Below the pieces are notes generated by a model. It did not search any database. It saw only the letters and a program-made list of their open reading frames with translations, and was not told the DNA's origin. A program made the position numbers and the translations under genes. From Billgrantia gudaonensis (GTDB lineage: Bacteria; Pseudomonadota; Gammaproteobacteria; Pseudomonadales; Halomonadaceae), in the NCBI RefSeq assembly GCF_900100195.1, contig NZ_FNES01000002.1:352792-410125 (forward strand): 57,334 nucleotides of DNA, given 5' to 3'. Positions 29,472-39,143 of this stretch are shown here, in pieces. The stretch's first letter is position 1. Each line of letters begins with the position of its first letter.

Positions 29472-30365
29472 ATGACGGAGTCGGTCATTTCCCGAGACCA
29501 GGTCGGCCGCGAGGCCCTGGCGGCTTTCGTGGCGAGTCACCCGCGGCTGGCGGTGCTCACCGGAGCCGGAGTGAGCACCGCCAGCGGCATTCCCGACTAC
29601 CGTGACGGAGCTGGTGACTGGAAACGTCCGCCGCCCATGGAGCATGGCGTGTTCATGGCCAGCCATGCCGCGCGCCAGCGCTACTGGGCCCGGGCGCTGC
29701 TGGGGTTTCGCACCCTGCAAGGGGCGCGCCCCAATGCGGCGCATCGCGCCCTGGCGCGGCTCGAGGCGCTGGGTCACGTGGTAGGGTTGATCACTCAGAA
29801 CGTCGACGGTCTGCACCAGCGGGCCGGCTCGCGGCGGGTGATCGACCTGCACGGACGGGCCGACATGGTGCGCTGCATGAGCTGTGGGGCAAGACGCATG
29901 CGGCACGACCTGCATGCCGAACTGGCCCGGCGCAATCCCTCCTGGCTCGATACCCGGGCCGTTTCCGGGCCGGATGGCGATGCCGACCTGGAAGCGGATT
30001 TTTCGGCTTTCGAGGTGGTGGACTGCACGCGCTGCGGCGATGGCATCTACAAGCCCGATGTCGTGTTCTTCGGCGACAGCGTGCCGCGCCAGCGGGTGGC
30101 GGCCGCCATGGCTTGTCTGCACGAGGCCGACGCCCTGCTGGTGGTGGGGTCCTCGCTGATGGTCTATTCGGGCTTTCGCTTCGCCCGCGAGGCGGCGCGC
30201 TTGAGCAGGCCCATCGCCTGCGTGAACCAGGGACGTACCCGTGCCGACGATCTCTACGCACTCAAGATCGAGGCCTCGGCAGGCGAGACGCTGGTAGCGT
30301 TGAGCGAAGCGCTAGTCGTGACGTCGACGGGCGAGTCGCGCCGCATCAGCCGCCCGCCAGCTTGA
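29472..30365 (+). CDS. Sir2 family NAD-dependent protein deacylase
   Basis: A 297-residue cytoplasmic sirtuin that removes acyl groups from lysine using NAD. Motifs in order: NAD site LTGAGVSTASGIPDYRD (29-45), QNVDGLHQRAG (109-119), catalytic His127 in DLHG, and a zinc site of Cys135, Cys138, Cys185 and Cys188. The zinc module is widened by a 40-residue insert. The pattern of class II (SIRT4-like) sirtuins is suggested by DYRDGAGDWKR. A GGAGGAGG site precedes the start. Its 3' end overlaps the convergent yciH-like gene by 20 bases. Confidence 0.9.
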   Translation: MTESVISRDQVGREALAAFVASHPRLAVLTGAGVSTASGIPDYRDGAGDWKRPPPMEHGVFMASHAARQRYWARALLGFRTLQGARPNAAHRALARLEALGHVVGLITQNVDGLHQRAGSRRVIDLHGRADMVRCMSCGARRMRHDLHAELARRNPSWLDTRAVSGPDGDADLEADFSAFEVVDCTRCGDGIYKPDVVFFGDSVPRQRVAAAMACLHEADALLVVGSSLMVYSGFRFAREAARLSRPIACVNQGRTRADDLYALKIEASAGETLVALSEALVVTSTGESRRISRPPA

Positions 30366-30720
30366 CCGTGTAACCGCGCCTTTCCAGTTCCGCCTTGAGC
30401 GTCTCGCGCTGGTCGCCCTGGATCTCGATGACGCCCGCCTTCACCGCTCCGCCGGTACCGCAGCGCTGCTTGAGCGCCTTGGCCAGCGCCTTGAGCTCCT
30501 TCTCCAGCAGCGGCACGCCGCTGATCGTGGTCACGCCCTTGCCCTTGCGGCCGCTGGTCTCGCGGCGCAGGCGCACGATGCCGTCGAGGGCGGCGAGACG
30601 CTCCTGCTCGGCCAGTTCGGCGCAGGCACACGCGTCGAGTGGCTGGCGGCAGTCGGGGCAGGTGTCGCCGTGTTCGGTGGAGTAGACCAGGCCGCGCAAC
30701 TGGTCCTGGAGGGAAGCCAT
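30346..30720 (-). CDS. yciH: SUI1/YciH family translation factor
   Basis: A 124-residue protein of the bacterial SUI1/eIF1-like family (YciH). The conserved core is RKGKGVTTISGVPL followed by CGTGGAVKAGVIEIQGDQ and the end GYTVKLAGG. The N-terminal part has CPDCRQPLDACAC, a possible zinc knuckle. YciH influences start codon fidelity on the 30S subunit. It is a single gene that ends inside the sirtuin gene on the other strand. Confidence 0.9.
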   Translation of the reverse strand: MASLQDQLRGLVYSTEHGDTCPDCRQPLDACACAELAEQERLAALDGIVRLRRETSGRKGKGVTTISGVPLLEKELKALAKALKQRCGTGGAVKAGVIEIQGDQRETLKAELERRGYTVKLAGG

Positions 30721-30766
30721 AGGGAGCGTTTCCTTTCCGTGAAGATGGGAAGCGATACTGCCTGAC

Positions 30767-31465
30767 TCAGCGTCCCTGTGCCACCTGGCGCGCCTCCAGC
30801 GCCTGGAGCCGGACCAGCTGGCCGATCACCGTGGGCAGCTGATGCATGCAGGTGATCGTCAGGGCGCCTTCCGGGGTTTCTTCGGCGTCGGGGAAGCGGT
30901 TTAGGTGGATTACCGTCATGCCGGCGTTGAGGGCGGCCTGCACGCCGACCAGGCCGTCGTCGATCGCCACGCACGCCTCGGGCGGGTATCCCATCCGGCT
31001 GGCGGCATGCAGGTAGAGTCCGGGGTCGGGCTTCCAGCATTGGGCGCTGTAGCCGCTGAACAGGTTGTCGGCGAAGTGGCCCGTCAGGCCGACGGCGGCC
31101 AGCGATGTCCGGATCTTGCTCTCGGGGCCGTTGGAAACCAGGCCGCAGGGGTAGTCGGCGAGCTGGGCCAGGGCCTCCAGGGCGCCGTCGATGGGCTGGA
31201 GCTCATCGGCCAGGCGGCGGTTGAGGTTGGTGCGCATCGAGGTTTCGGCGTCGGCGAGACGTTGCGGGTCGATGCTACCGTAACGACTTTCGAGCACGGC
31301 GACGATGTTGCGGAAACGGGCGCCGCGGAATTCACCGGCATAGTCGCTGGCCGCGAAGGGTAGACCGAGGCGGGTGAGGCTGTCGGCCATCTCGTCGGCG
31401 AGCAGCGGTTCGCTGTCGACGAGGGTGCCGTCACAGTCGAAGAGCAGGCAGAGAGGGCGTGGCAT
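30767..31465 (-). CDS. HAD family phosphatase (beta-PGM/GPH-like)
   Basis: A 232-residue haloacid dehalogenase superfamily hydrolase. Motif I is FDCDGTLVDSE with nucleophile Asp10 and Asp12, motif II is the Ser in LVSNGP, motif III is Lys of the KPDPGLYL segment, and motif IV is AIDDGLVG. The helical cap between residues 17 and 80 places it in the phosphoglycolate phosphatase/phosphoglucomutase-like group; the substrate is not predictable. Start at MPRPLCLLFD directly before motif I. Confidence 0.85.
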   Translation of the reverse strand: MPRPLCLLFDCDGTLVDSEPLLADEMADSLTRLGLPFAASDYAGEFRGARFRNIVAVLESRYGSIDPQRLADAETSMRTNLNRRLADELQPIDGALEALAQLADYPCGLVSNGPESKIRTSLAAVGLTGHFADNLFSGYSAQCWKPDPGLYLHAASRMGYPPEACVAIDDGLVGVQAALNAGMTVIHLNRFPDAEETPEGALTITCMHQLPTVIGQLVRLQALEARQVAQGR

Positions 31466-31828
31466 CACCGAACCTCGCAGGCATGACCAGGGTGACATCG
31501 TCACCCCTAGTGTATGTCCACTTCGTAGATTTGTGAACAGTGTTTCTCAAAAACCGTCCGGCGACTGGCGGCGATCGTCGACGAGTGGTGTCGAATGGCC
31601 GGCAGTCTTCGGTCTCCACCCGGCGGACTCGCGATGGCGGATCGCTCCCGTGACTACGCTTCGTCTGAAAACTGCCTGCGTTCGGTCATACGGCGTTGAA
31701 CATCGGCTCGTGCGCGAGTCCGATCAAAGTACTCATGGACACCACGTAAGCTCGCGTGCGAGCCCAGTCCGTCTTTTCACCGATTATTGCCTTGTCTGAC
31801 CGTCGCCCGACGACGTCTCGGACAACGC
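31466..31828. other. Intergenic stretch without recognised gene
   Basis: This 363-base segment separates two minus-strand genes. It has lower coding character, with an AT-richer patch near 31510-31560 that may hold the promoter of the HAD gene. I see no RNA gene, terminator with a clear T-run or repeat. Confidence 0.5.
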
Positions 31829-33259
<1,431 letters not shown>

Positions 33260-33260
33260 C

Positions 33261-34562
33261 TCAGGCCTCCTCCTGCCAGGCGGCCCCCTCGGGATAGCGG
33301 TGCCGATCCAGGGACTCGGGATGCATGGCGATGCTGTAGCCCGGTGCTTCGGGCACCCGGTAGTGGCCGCGTTCGATCACTACTGGGTCGACGAAGTGCT
33401 CGTGCAGGTGGTCGACGTACTCCAGCACTCGCCCCTCGAGACTGCCGGAAACGGCGATGTAGTCGAACAGCGAGATGTGCTGGGTGTACTCGCACAGCCC
33501 CACCCCGCCGCCGTGGGGGCAGATCGGTACGCCGAACTTGGCGGCCAGCAGGGTCACCAGGATCACTTCGTTGAGTCCGCCGAGGCGGGCAGCGTCGAGC
33601 TGGCAGTAGTCGATGGCGTCGGCCTGGAGGAACTGCTTGAACATCACCTTGTTGTGGCAGTGCTCGCCGGTGGCCACGCCGATCGGGGCGACGCGATGAC
33701 GAATCTCGGCGTGGCCGAGGATGTCGTCGGGGCTGGTGGGCTCCTCGATCCACAGCGGGTCGAACTCGGCCAGCCGCCGCATCTTGGTCACCGTCTCGTC
33801 CACCTCCCACACCTGGTTGGCGTCCATCATCAGCACGTTATCCCAGCCGATCTCCTCGCGTAGCAGCGCGGCACGGCGGGCGTCCTCGTCGAGGTTGCCG
33901 CCGATCTTCTGCTTGAAGTGGGTCCAGCCCTCGGCCAGGGCCTCCCGGGCGAGATGGCGTACCTTGTCGTCGCTGTAGCCGAGCCAGCCGGCCGAAGTGG
34001 TGTAGCCGGGGTAGCCGTCGCGCCGCATCTCGGCTTCGCGTTCGGCCTTTCCGGCCTCCCGCTTGCGAAGCAGCGCGATCGCCTCTTCCGGGGTGAGGGC
34101 GTCGGTGACGAAGCGGAAGTCGAGGCAGCGCACCAGCTGCTCGGGAGTCATGTCCACCAGCAGCTTCCACACCGGCTTGCCCTCGCGCTTGGCCCACAGG
34201 TCCCAAACGGCGTTGACGATGGCTGCGGTGGCCAGGTGGATGGCGCCCTTGTCGGGGCCGATCCAGCGCAGCTGGCTGTCGCCGGTGATCTCGCGCCAGA
34301 AGGCGCCCATGTTGGCGGTGATGGCGTCGAGCGAGCGCCCTTCGACGAGCGGGGCCAGCGATTGCACCGCAGTGACCACGATCTCGTTGCCGCGGCCGAT
34401 GGTGAAGGTGAGACCGTGGCCCTCGGTGCCGCCGTCGTCGACGTGCAGGATGACGTAGGTGGCGGAGTAGTCCGGTGCGGCGTTCATGGCGTCCGAGCCG
34501 TCCAGGGAGCGTGAGGTGGGGAAGCGAACGTCCTGCACCTCGAGGCGAGTGATGGTGGTCAT
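33261..34562 (-). CDS. fucD: L-fuconate dehydratase (enolase superfamily)
   Basis: A 433-residue dehydratase of the mandelate racemase branch, close to characterised L-fuconate dehydratase. It turns L-fuconate into 2-keto-3-deoxy-L-fuconate. Catalytic residues: Lys217 and Lys219 in HFKQKIGG, metal ligands Asp247, Glu273 or Glu274 and Glu300, and His350 in CPHGGG. The family-specific GYPGYTTSAGWLGYSDD and LCEYTQHISLFDYI are present. Characterised members also act on D-arabinonate and L-galactonate, which share the C2-C4 configuration. It lies between a FAH-fold dehydratase and the FAD dehydrogenase. Confidence 0.93.
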   Translation of the reverse strand: MTTITRLEVQDVRFPTSRSLDGSDAMNAAPDYSATYVILHVDDGGTEGHGLTFTIGRGNEIVVTAVQSLAPLVEGRSLDAITANMGAFWREITGDSQLRWIGPDKGAIHLATAAIVNAVWDLWAKREGKPVWKLLVDMTPEQLVRCLDFRFVTDALTPEEAIALLRKREAGKAEREAEMRRDGYPGYTTSAGWLGYSDDKVRHLAREALAEGWTHFKQKIGGNLDEDARRAALLREEIGWDNVLMMDANQVWEVDETVTKMRRLAEFDPLWIEEPTSPDDILGHAEIRHRVAPIGVATGEHCHNKVMFKQFLQADAIDYCQLDAARLGGLNEVILVTLLAAKFGVPICPHGGGVGLCEYTQHISLFDYIAVSGSLEGRVLEYVDHLHEHFVDPVVIERGHYRVPEAPGYSIAMHPESLDRHRYPEGAAWQEEA

Positions 34563-34592
34563 CGGTGGCTCCAGAATGGGGAAGGGGGTGGT

Positions 34593-35771
34593 TCAGCGGT
34601 CCGCCAGATCGCGCATCAGCGTGCGGATGCCGTAGGTCCAGGGCGGGAGTTCATTGCTGCGCCCGACGCGGTTGACCAGCGCACCCAGGCTCGGGGTGGC
34701 GATGGTCACTCGGTCGCCGAGGTGGTGGGTGAAGCCCTGGCCTTCGCCGTCGCGGTCCTGGATCGGCGAGAACATGGTGCCGAGATAGAGCATGACGCCG
34801 TCGGGATACTGGTGGTGGCCGCCCAGGGTCTGGCGCACCAGGTCCAGCGGGTCGCGGCTGATCTCGGCCATGTCGCTCTCGCCTTGCAGCAGGAAGCCGT
34901 CGTCCTCGCCTTCGATGCGCAGCGTGACATGGGCGCGGCGCACGTCGTCGATGCCGAAGGCGTCGTCGAAGAGGCGGATGAACGGGCCGATGGCGCTGGA
35001 GGCGTTGTTGTCCTTGGCCTTGCCCAGCAGCAGGGCGCTGCGGCCCTCGATGTCGCGCAGGTTGACGTCGTTGCCGAGCGTGGCGCCCTTGACGCGGCCG
35101 TGGCTGTCCACCGCCAGCACGATCTCCGGCTCCGGGTTGTTCCATTGCGATGCCGGGTGCAGGCCCACACCGGCACCGAAGCCAACGGAAGAGAGCGGCT
35201 GAGCCTTGGTGAACACCTCGGCGTCGGGGCCGATGCCCACCTCCATGTACTGCGACCAGCCGCCGCGGGCCTGGAGTTCGCGCTTGAGTGCCATGGCCTC
35301 GGCCGAGCCCGGTGCGATGCGCGACAGGTCGCCACCGATCAGCGTCTGGAGTTCCTCGCGCAGCGTGGCCGCCCGGCCGGGGTCGCCACCGGCCTGCTCT
35401 TCGATCACCCGCTCCAGTAGACTCACCGCAAAGGTGACGCCGCAGGCCTTGACCGCCTGAACGTCGCAGGGTGCCAGCAGGTGTGGGGCTCGCTGGGGCT
35501 CGGCCAGAGCGTTCTCGATCAGCGACTCGACCGGGCCGAGGGAGGGGCCCTGGGCGTCGCGCAGGGCGGCAGCCGGGTCGTCGCGCTCCAGCAGGTCGGC
35601 CATGGTCGGGCCGAGGTGGGTGATATCGAGGGCCTGGCCGTCACGAACCACGAACAGTACCGGGCCGGGCCGGGGCGATTCGCACCAGGCCCGGCCCACC
35701 AGCAGGGCGCGCTCCAGATCTTCGGGAAGGCAGTCTCGGGGCTGGGGGCCGCTCGGGGAAAGAGAATGCAT
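34593..35771 (-). CDS. FAH-fold 2-keto-3-deoxy-pentonate dehydratase candidate (XylX/KdaD-like)
   Basis: A 392-residue protein of the fumarylacetoacetate hydrolase superfamily. Its length and pattern (ACGVTFAVSLLERV, EPEIVLAVDSHGRV with metal-binding Glu residues, GNDVNLRDIEGRSALLLGKAKDN) are those of the long branch that includes 2-keto-3-deoxy-D-xylonate dehydratase XylX and 2-keto-3-deoxy-D-arabinonate dehydratase KdaD. These give 2-oxoglutarate semialdehyde. The adjacent fuconate dehydratase (30 bases downstream) and the aldehyde dehydrogenase at the window end support that role. Hydrolase function is the alternative. Confidence 0.75.
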   Translation of the reverse strand: MHSLSPSGPQPRDCLPEDLERALLVGRAWCESPRPGPVLFVVRDGQALDITHLGPTMADLLERDDPAAALRDAQGPSLGPVESLIENALAEPQRAPHLLAPCDVQAVKACGVTFAVSLLERVIEEQAGGDPGRAATLREELQTLIGGDLSRIAPGSAEAMALKRELQARGGWSQYMEVGIGPDAEVFTKAQPLSSVGFGAGVGLHPASQWNNPEPEIVLAVDSHGRVKGATLGNDVNLRDIEGRSALLLGKAKDNNASSAIGPFIRLFDDAFGIDDVRRAHVTLRIEGEDDGFLLQGESDMAEISRDPLDLVRQTLGGHHQYPDGVMLYLGTMFSPIQDRDGEGQGFTHHLGDRVTIATPSLGALVNRVGRSNELPPWTYGIRTLMRDLADR

Positions 35772-35837
35772 GGTGCCTCCTGGTCAGGGTGCTGGCGTCT
35801 CGCCAGCTTTCGCCTATCCTGTTATTGATGTCGTTTT

Positions 35838-35853
35838 GTATGACAGGTATGCC
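35838..35853. promoter_or_regulatory. Putative GntR-type operator between operons A and B
   Basis: GTATGACAGGTATGCC lies in the 258-base region between the divergent FAH and SDR genes. Its first ten bases (GTATGACAGG) recur exactly at 47490-47499 in another divergent control region of the island. The core GT-N3-AC fits FadR-subfamily operators. Confidence 0.55.
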
Positions 35854-36029
35854 AATGACTTCACTCTAGCGCAAGGCATGACGTTGGGTCGACAGATGGC
35901 TGTCGTTGGCAAGACTCTTGCCCTGCCGACAGCGACGGATCGGCCCGAGCGGTGGGCGTAATCTACGCCGACCTTGTGTCGATGAGGGAAGCCTCACACT
36001 CATTTCTGAAATCATAGCGGGAGAGGTTG

Positions 36030-36794
36030 ATGCTGGACGAATGGAAGGGCAAGCGGGTTCTGGTGACCGGTGCCAGCCGAGGCATCGGGGCCGCGGTGGC
36101 CAGGCAACTGGGTTCGCTGGGGGCCCATGTGGCGGTGCACTACCATGCCAGTGCCGCGGGCGCCGAGGCGGTAGCGGAAGAGGTCCGTACGGCAGGCGGC
36201 AAGGCCATCACGGTGAAGGGCGACGTGAGTCGCTCGACCGAGGCGACCCGGGTTGTCGACGAGGCTGCCGAGGGCCTGGGTGGCCTCGACCTGTTGATCA
36301 ACAATGCCGGTGACATGCTCGGACGAGTGGCCCTCGACGACATCGACGACGACCGGTACGACCGGGTGATGGACCTCAATGCCCGTTCGGTGGTCATGGC
36401 CAGCCGTGCGGCACTTCCCCACTTCCGGCATGCCGGGCGCGGGAACATCATCCATACGGGCTCGATCGCGGCGCGCAATGGCGGCGGAACGGGTGCCGGG
36501 CTCTATGCGTCGGCCAAGGGCTTCGTCACTACCCTGACCCGTAACATGGCCAAGGAGCTCGCCGGGGACGACATCCGCGTCAATGCCGTGGCTCCCGGTG
36601 TGATCGCCACCGATTTCCATGAACGTCACTCCAACGACGCCCAGATGGAAGCGGCGCGTGCCAGCATTCCCATGGGCCGGCTAGGCAGCGCAGAGGACTG
36701 CGTTGGCGCCTATGTCTTTCTAGGCAGCGATGCCCTGAGCGGCTACGTCACGGGCCAGGTGATCGAGGTCAACGGCGGACAGCTGATGCCATGA
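36030..36794 (+). CDS. SDR family oxidoreductase
   Basis: A 254-residue classical short-chain dehydrogenase. NAD(P) motif TGASRGIG (13-20), NNAG (91-94), Ser145, Tyr159 and Lys163 in YASAK form the active site. The order SDR-pdxA2-kinase suggests that it oxidises or epimerises a sugar acid or alcohol before phosphorylation; fatty-acid type reduction is unlikely here. The ATG was chosen over the TTG one codon earlier; GGGAGAGG is directly upstream. Its stop overlaps the start of pdxA2 (ATGA). Confidence 0.83.
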   Translation: MLDEWKGKRVLVTGASRGIGAAVARQLGSLGAHVAVHYHASAAGAEAVAEEVRTAGGKAITVKGDVSRSTEATRVVDEAAEGLGGLDLLINNAGDMLGRVALDDIDDDRYDRVMDLNARSVVMASRAALPHFRHAGRGNIIHTGSIAARNGGGTGAGLYASAKGFVTTLTRNMAKELAGDDIRVNAVAPGVIATDFHERHSNDAQMEAARASIPMGRLGSAEDCVGAYVFLGSDALSGYVTGQVIEVNGGQLMP

Positions 36795-37801
36795 CGGAAG
36801 CGCAATCCAAGTTCGAGAGGGGCGGCTACGAAACCGCCATTACCATGGGTGACCCGGCCGGAATCGGCCCGGAGATCGTCTGCCGGGCCCTGGTGGCGAT
36901 GTCGCCGGCCGAGCGTGGCCGCAGCCTGGCGGTGGGCGATCCGGCGATCTATCGTCGTGCGGCCGAGATGATCGAGGCCGAGCTGGAGTTCGTGCCGCTG
37001 GAGATGGCGACACCCGGTGACGGGCGAGTGGCGGTGGCCGAGGTGGCGGCCGAGGGCGAAGTTCCCGACGGCCGTATCGGCGCCGCGGCGGGTGACCTGG
37101 CGTTTCGCTGCGTGAAGCGAGCCGTCGAGCTGGTTCAGGCCGGCCGAGCTCGGGTGATCGTCACTGCGCCGCTCAACAAGGCGGCGCTGCACGCCGCGGG
37201 CCACCACTACGACGGCCACACTGGCATGCTGGCGGCGCTCACCGGGGCGCCGTCCTCCTTCATGCTGCTGGCCTCGGAGCGTCTCTCGACCCTGCACGTC
37301 TCCACTCATGTGTCGCTGCGCGGAGCCATCGAGCGGGTCACCGAGCGGCGCATCGCCGAGACGGTGGCGGCGGGGCATGCCCATCTGGTGTCGATGGGCA
37401 TCGAGGCGCCGCGTATCGCCGTGGCGGGGCTCAATCCCCACTGCGGCGAAGGTGGCATCTTCGGTGACGAGGACGAGCGCATCATCGCCCCAGCGGTCAG
37501 GGCACTGTGCCGCCGTGGTTTCGACGTCCAGGGGCCGATCTCCGCGGACACCGTCTTCTACCGGGCCAGCCGTGGCGAGTTCGACCTGGTGGTGGCCCAG
37601 TACCACGACCAGGGGCATATCCCGGTCAAGCTGATCGCCTTCGACACCACGGTGAACGTCAGCCTGGGCCTGCCGGTCCAGCGTACCTCGGTGGATCACG
37701 GCACCGCCTTCGACATCGCCTGGCAGGGCAGGGCGGATGCCACCAACCTGGGTGCGGCCATCGCCTATGCTCGGCGTCTGGCGGGAGGTGGTGGATCTTG
37801 A
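36791..37801 (+). CDS. pdxA2: PdxA2-like 4-phospho-C4-acid dehydrogenase
   Basis: A 336-residue oxidoreductase of the PdxA family. TMGDPAGIGPEI near the start and the metal-ligand segments HYDGHTGMLA, AVAGLNPHCGEGG and AQYHDQGHIPVK are all present. In vitamin B6 synthesis PdxA oxidises 4-phosphohydroxythreonine, but copies next to a DUF1537 kinase are PdxA2, shown for other bacteria to oxidise 4-phospho-D-threonate or 4-phospho-D-erythronate to dihydroxyacetone phosphate and CO2. Overlaps at both ends mean coupled translation. Confidence 0.87.
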   Translation: MTEAQSKFERGGYETAITMGDPAGIGPEIVCRALVAMSPAERGRSLAVGDPAIYRRAAEMIEAELEFVPLEMATPGDGRVAVAEVAAEGEVPDGRIGAAAGDLAFRCVKRAVELVQAGRARVIVTAPLNKAALHAAGHHYDGHTGMLAALTGAPSSFMLLASERLSTLHVSTHVSLRGAIERVTERRIAETVAAGHAHLVSMGIEAPRIAVAGLNPHCGEGGIFGDEDERIIAPAVRALCRRGFDVQGPISADTVFYRASRGEFDLVVAQYHDQGHIPVKLIAFDTTVNVSLGLPVQRTSVDHGTAFDIAWQGRADATNLGAAIAYARRLAGGGGS

Positions 37802-38958
37802 GCCGCTGCCGGGTGGCCATCGTCGCCGACGACCTCACCGGAGCCCTGGATGCCGCCGCGCCGTTCGCCGCCCGTGGCGCCGATGCCCGGGTGGTGGTTG
37901 CCCTGGAGCGGCTGGAAGAGTGCCTGGCGACCTGGGGGAGCGACTGTCCGCAGATCCTCGCCGTGAATACCGAGTCGCGCCACTTGGGGGCCCACGCGGC
38001 CGCCGCCCGCGTTGCCGAGGCGACGCAACGGCTGGCCGGAGTGGCTCCCGGCGTGTGGTTCAAGAAGGTCGACTCGACCCTGCGCGGCCGAGTGGTGGTC
38101 GAAAGCCTGGCGATGCGCGAGACGACTGAACGCCGTCTGCTGGTGGCGCCGGCGGTGCCGGCCCAGGGGCGGGTGGTGCGTGATGCCGAGGTGTGGGTGG
38201 ATGATGTGCCACTGGCCGAGAGCGCCTATGCCGGCGATGCCCGCGCGGCGCCGCTGAGCGGCCCGCTGGACCGTGCTTTCGCCGCTGCGGGAGTCGCCCT
38301 GTCACGCTACCGGCCCGGGGACGATGGCCTGCCCGATCGCGATTGCGTGGCCGACGCCGAGAGTGCCCAGGATCTGGCTCGCCTCTACGATGCCGCCCTG
38401 AGCCAACGGGATGCCTGGCTGATGGTGGGCGCCGCGGGACTGGCCACTGCCATCGCGCAGCGCTGCTTCGGACGGCTCGGCGCTGCTGAGCTGCCGCTGC
38501 GGCGGGTGACTCACCGCCTCTATGCGGTGGGCTCGCGCAGCCCGAGGGCGCTGGAGCAGCTCGCCCGGCTTCAGGCCGCGGCGCCATTGCTGCCGGTATG
38601 CCATGCCCTCGCCGCTCACCAGTCGGACAGTGTGGCGCCGGCTCGGCTGCTGGTGCCCGGCGGCGACGGCGATGGGCAGAGTCCGGCCGCGGTGGCTCGC
38701 GCCATGGGGCAGGGGGTGGCCGAAGCGGTGGCGAGCTGGCCACCGGAGGGGCGGGGACTGCTATTCCTCACCGGCGGCGATACCGCCATGGCGGCCCTGG
38801 ATCGGCTGGGAGCCGGCTTCATCCGGGTCGAGGCCGAGTGGGCACCGGGCGTGGCCTTGGGGTACCTGGACGGCGATTCGCGTCGCCTGGTGATGACCAA
38901 GGCCGGTGGCTTCGGGGCACCCGATCTGTTGCAGCGCCTGCACTGCGGTTTCAACTAA
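37798..38958 (+). CDS. Four-carbon acid sugar kinase (DUF1537 family)
   Basis: A 386-residue kinase of the DUF1537 family, which phosphorylates C4 acids such as D-threonate or D-erythronate. The N-terminal sugar-binding domain opens with VAIVADDLTGALDAA and continues with WFKKVDSTLRG; the C-terminal nucleotide-binding domain holds LFLTGGDTAMAALDRLGA. The start is probably TTG, overlapping the pdxA2 stop in TTGA and preceded by GGGAGGTGG; no ATG fits the family start. The product would be used directly by PdxA2. Confidence 0.88.
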   Translation: MSRCRVAIVADDLTGALDAAAPFAARGADARVVVALERLEECLATWGSDCPQILAVNTESRHLGAHAAAARVAEATQRLAGVAPGVWFKKVDSTLRGRVVVESLAMRETTERRLLVAPAVPAQGRVVRDAEVWVDDVPLAESAYAGDARAAPLSGPLDRAFAAAGVALSRYRPGDDGLPDRDCVADAESAQDLARLYDAALSQRDAWLMVGAAGLATAIAQRCFGRLGAAELPLRRVTHRLYAVGSRSPRALEQLARLQAAAPLLPVCHALAAHQSDSVAPARLLVPGGDGDGQSPAAVARAMGQGVAEAVASWPPEGRGLLFLTGGDTAMAALDRLGAGFIRVEAEWAPGVALGYLDGDSRRLVMTKAGGFGAPDLLQRLHCGFN

Positions 38959-39013
38959 AGGCGAACGTCGCAAGGCGAGGTGTCGGTTGCGCCGCGGGAT
39001 GGGAGAGGCTAGT

Positions 39014-39041
39014 TTGAAACTGGTGGTATGATACGTATACA
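39014..39041 (+). promoter_or_regulatory. Putative promoter and GntR-type operator of the first TRAP operon
   Basis: TTGAAA (39014-39019) and TATACA (39036-39041) are spaced by 16 bases as a sigma-70 promoter. The palindrome-like TGGTATGATACGTATACA (39024-39041) covers the spacer and -10 element and resembles UxuR/ExuR-type sites with TGGTAT half-sites. A regulator bound here would block transcription. Confidence 0.55.
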
Positions 39042-39143
39042 GCCAGACGCTCAGCTCAGTCAGCGAGTGCCATCGAACCGATCATGTCGTGCCACCCGAC
39101 TTGCCACAAATACAACAAACCCAACGGTTGTGAGGAGTACAAG

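Noticed and set aside
31374..31799. 141-codon plus-strand frame between HAD and FAD dehydrogenase genes
   Set aside because: Overlaps the HAD gene start in antisense and shows no domain or ribosome site.
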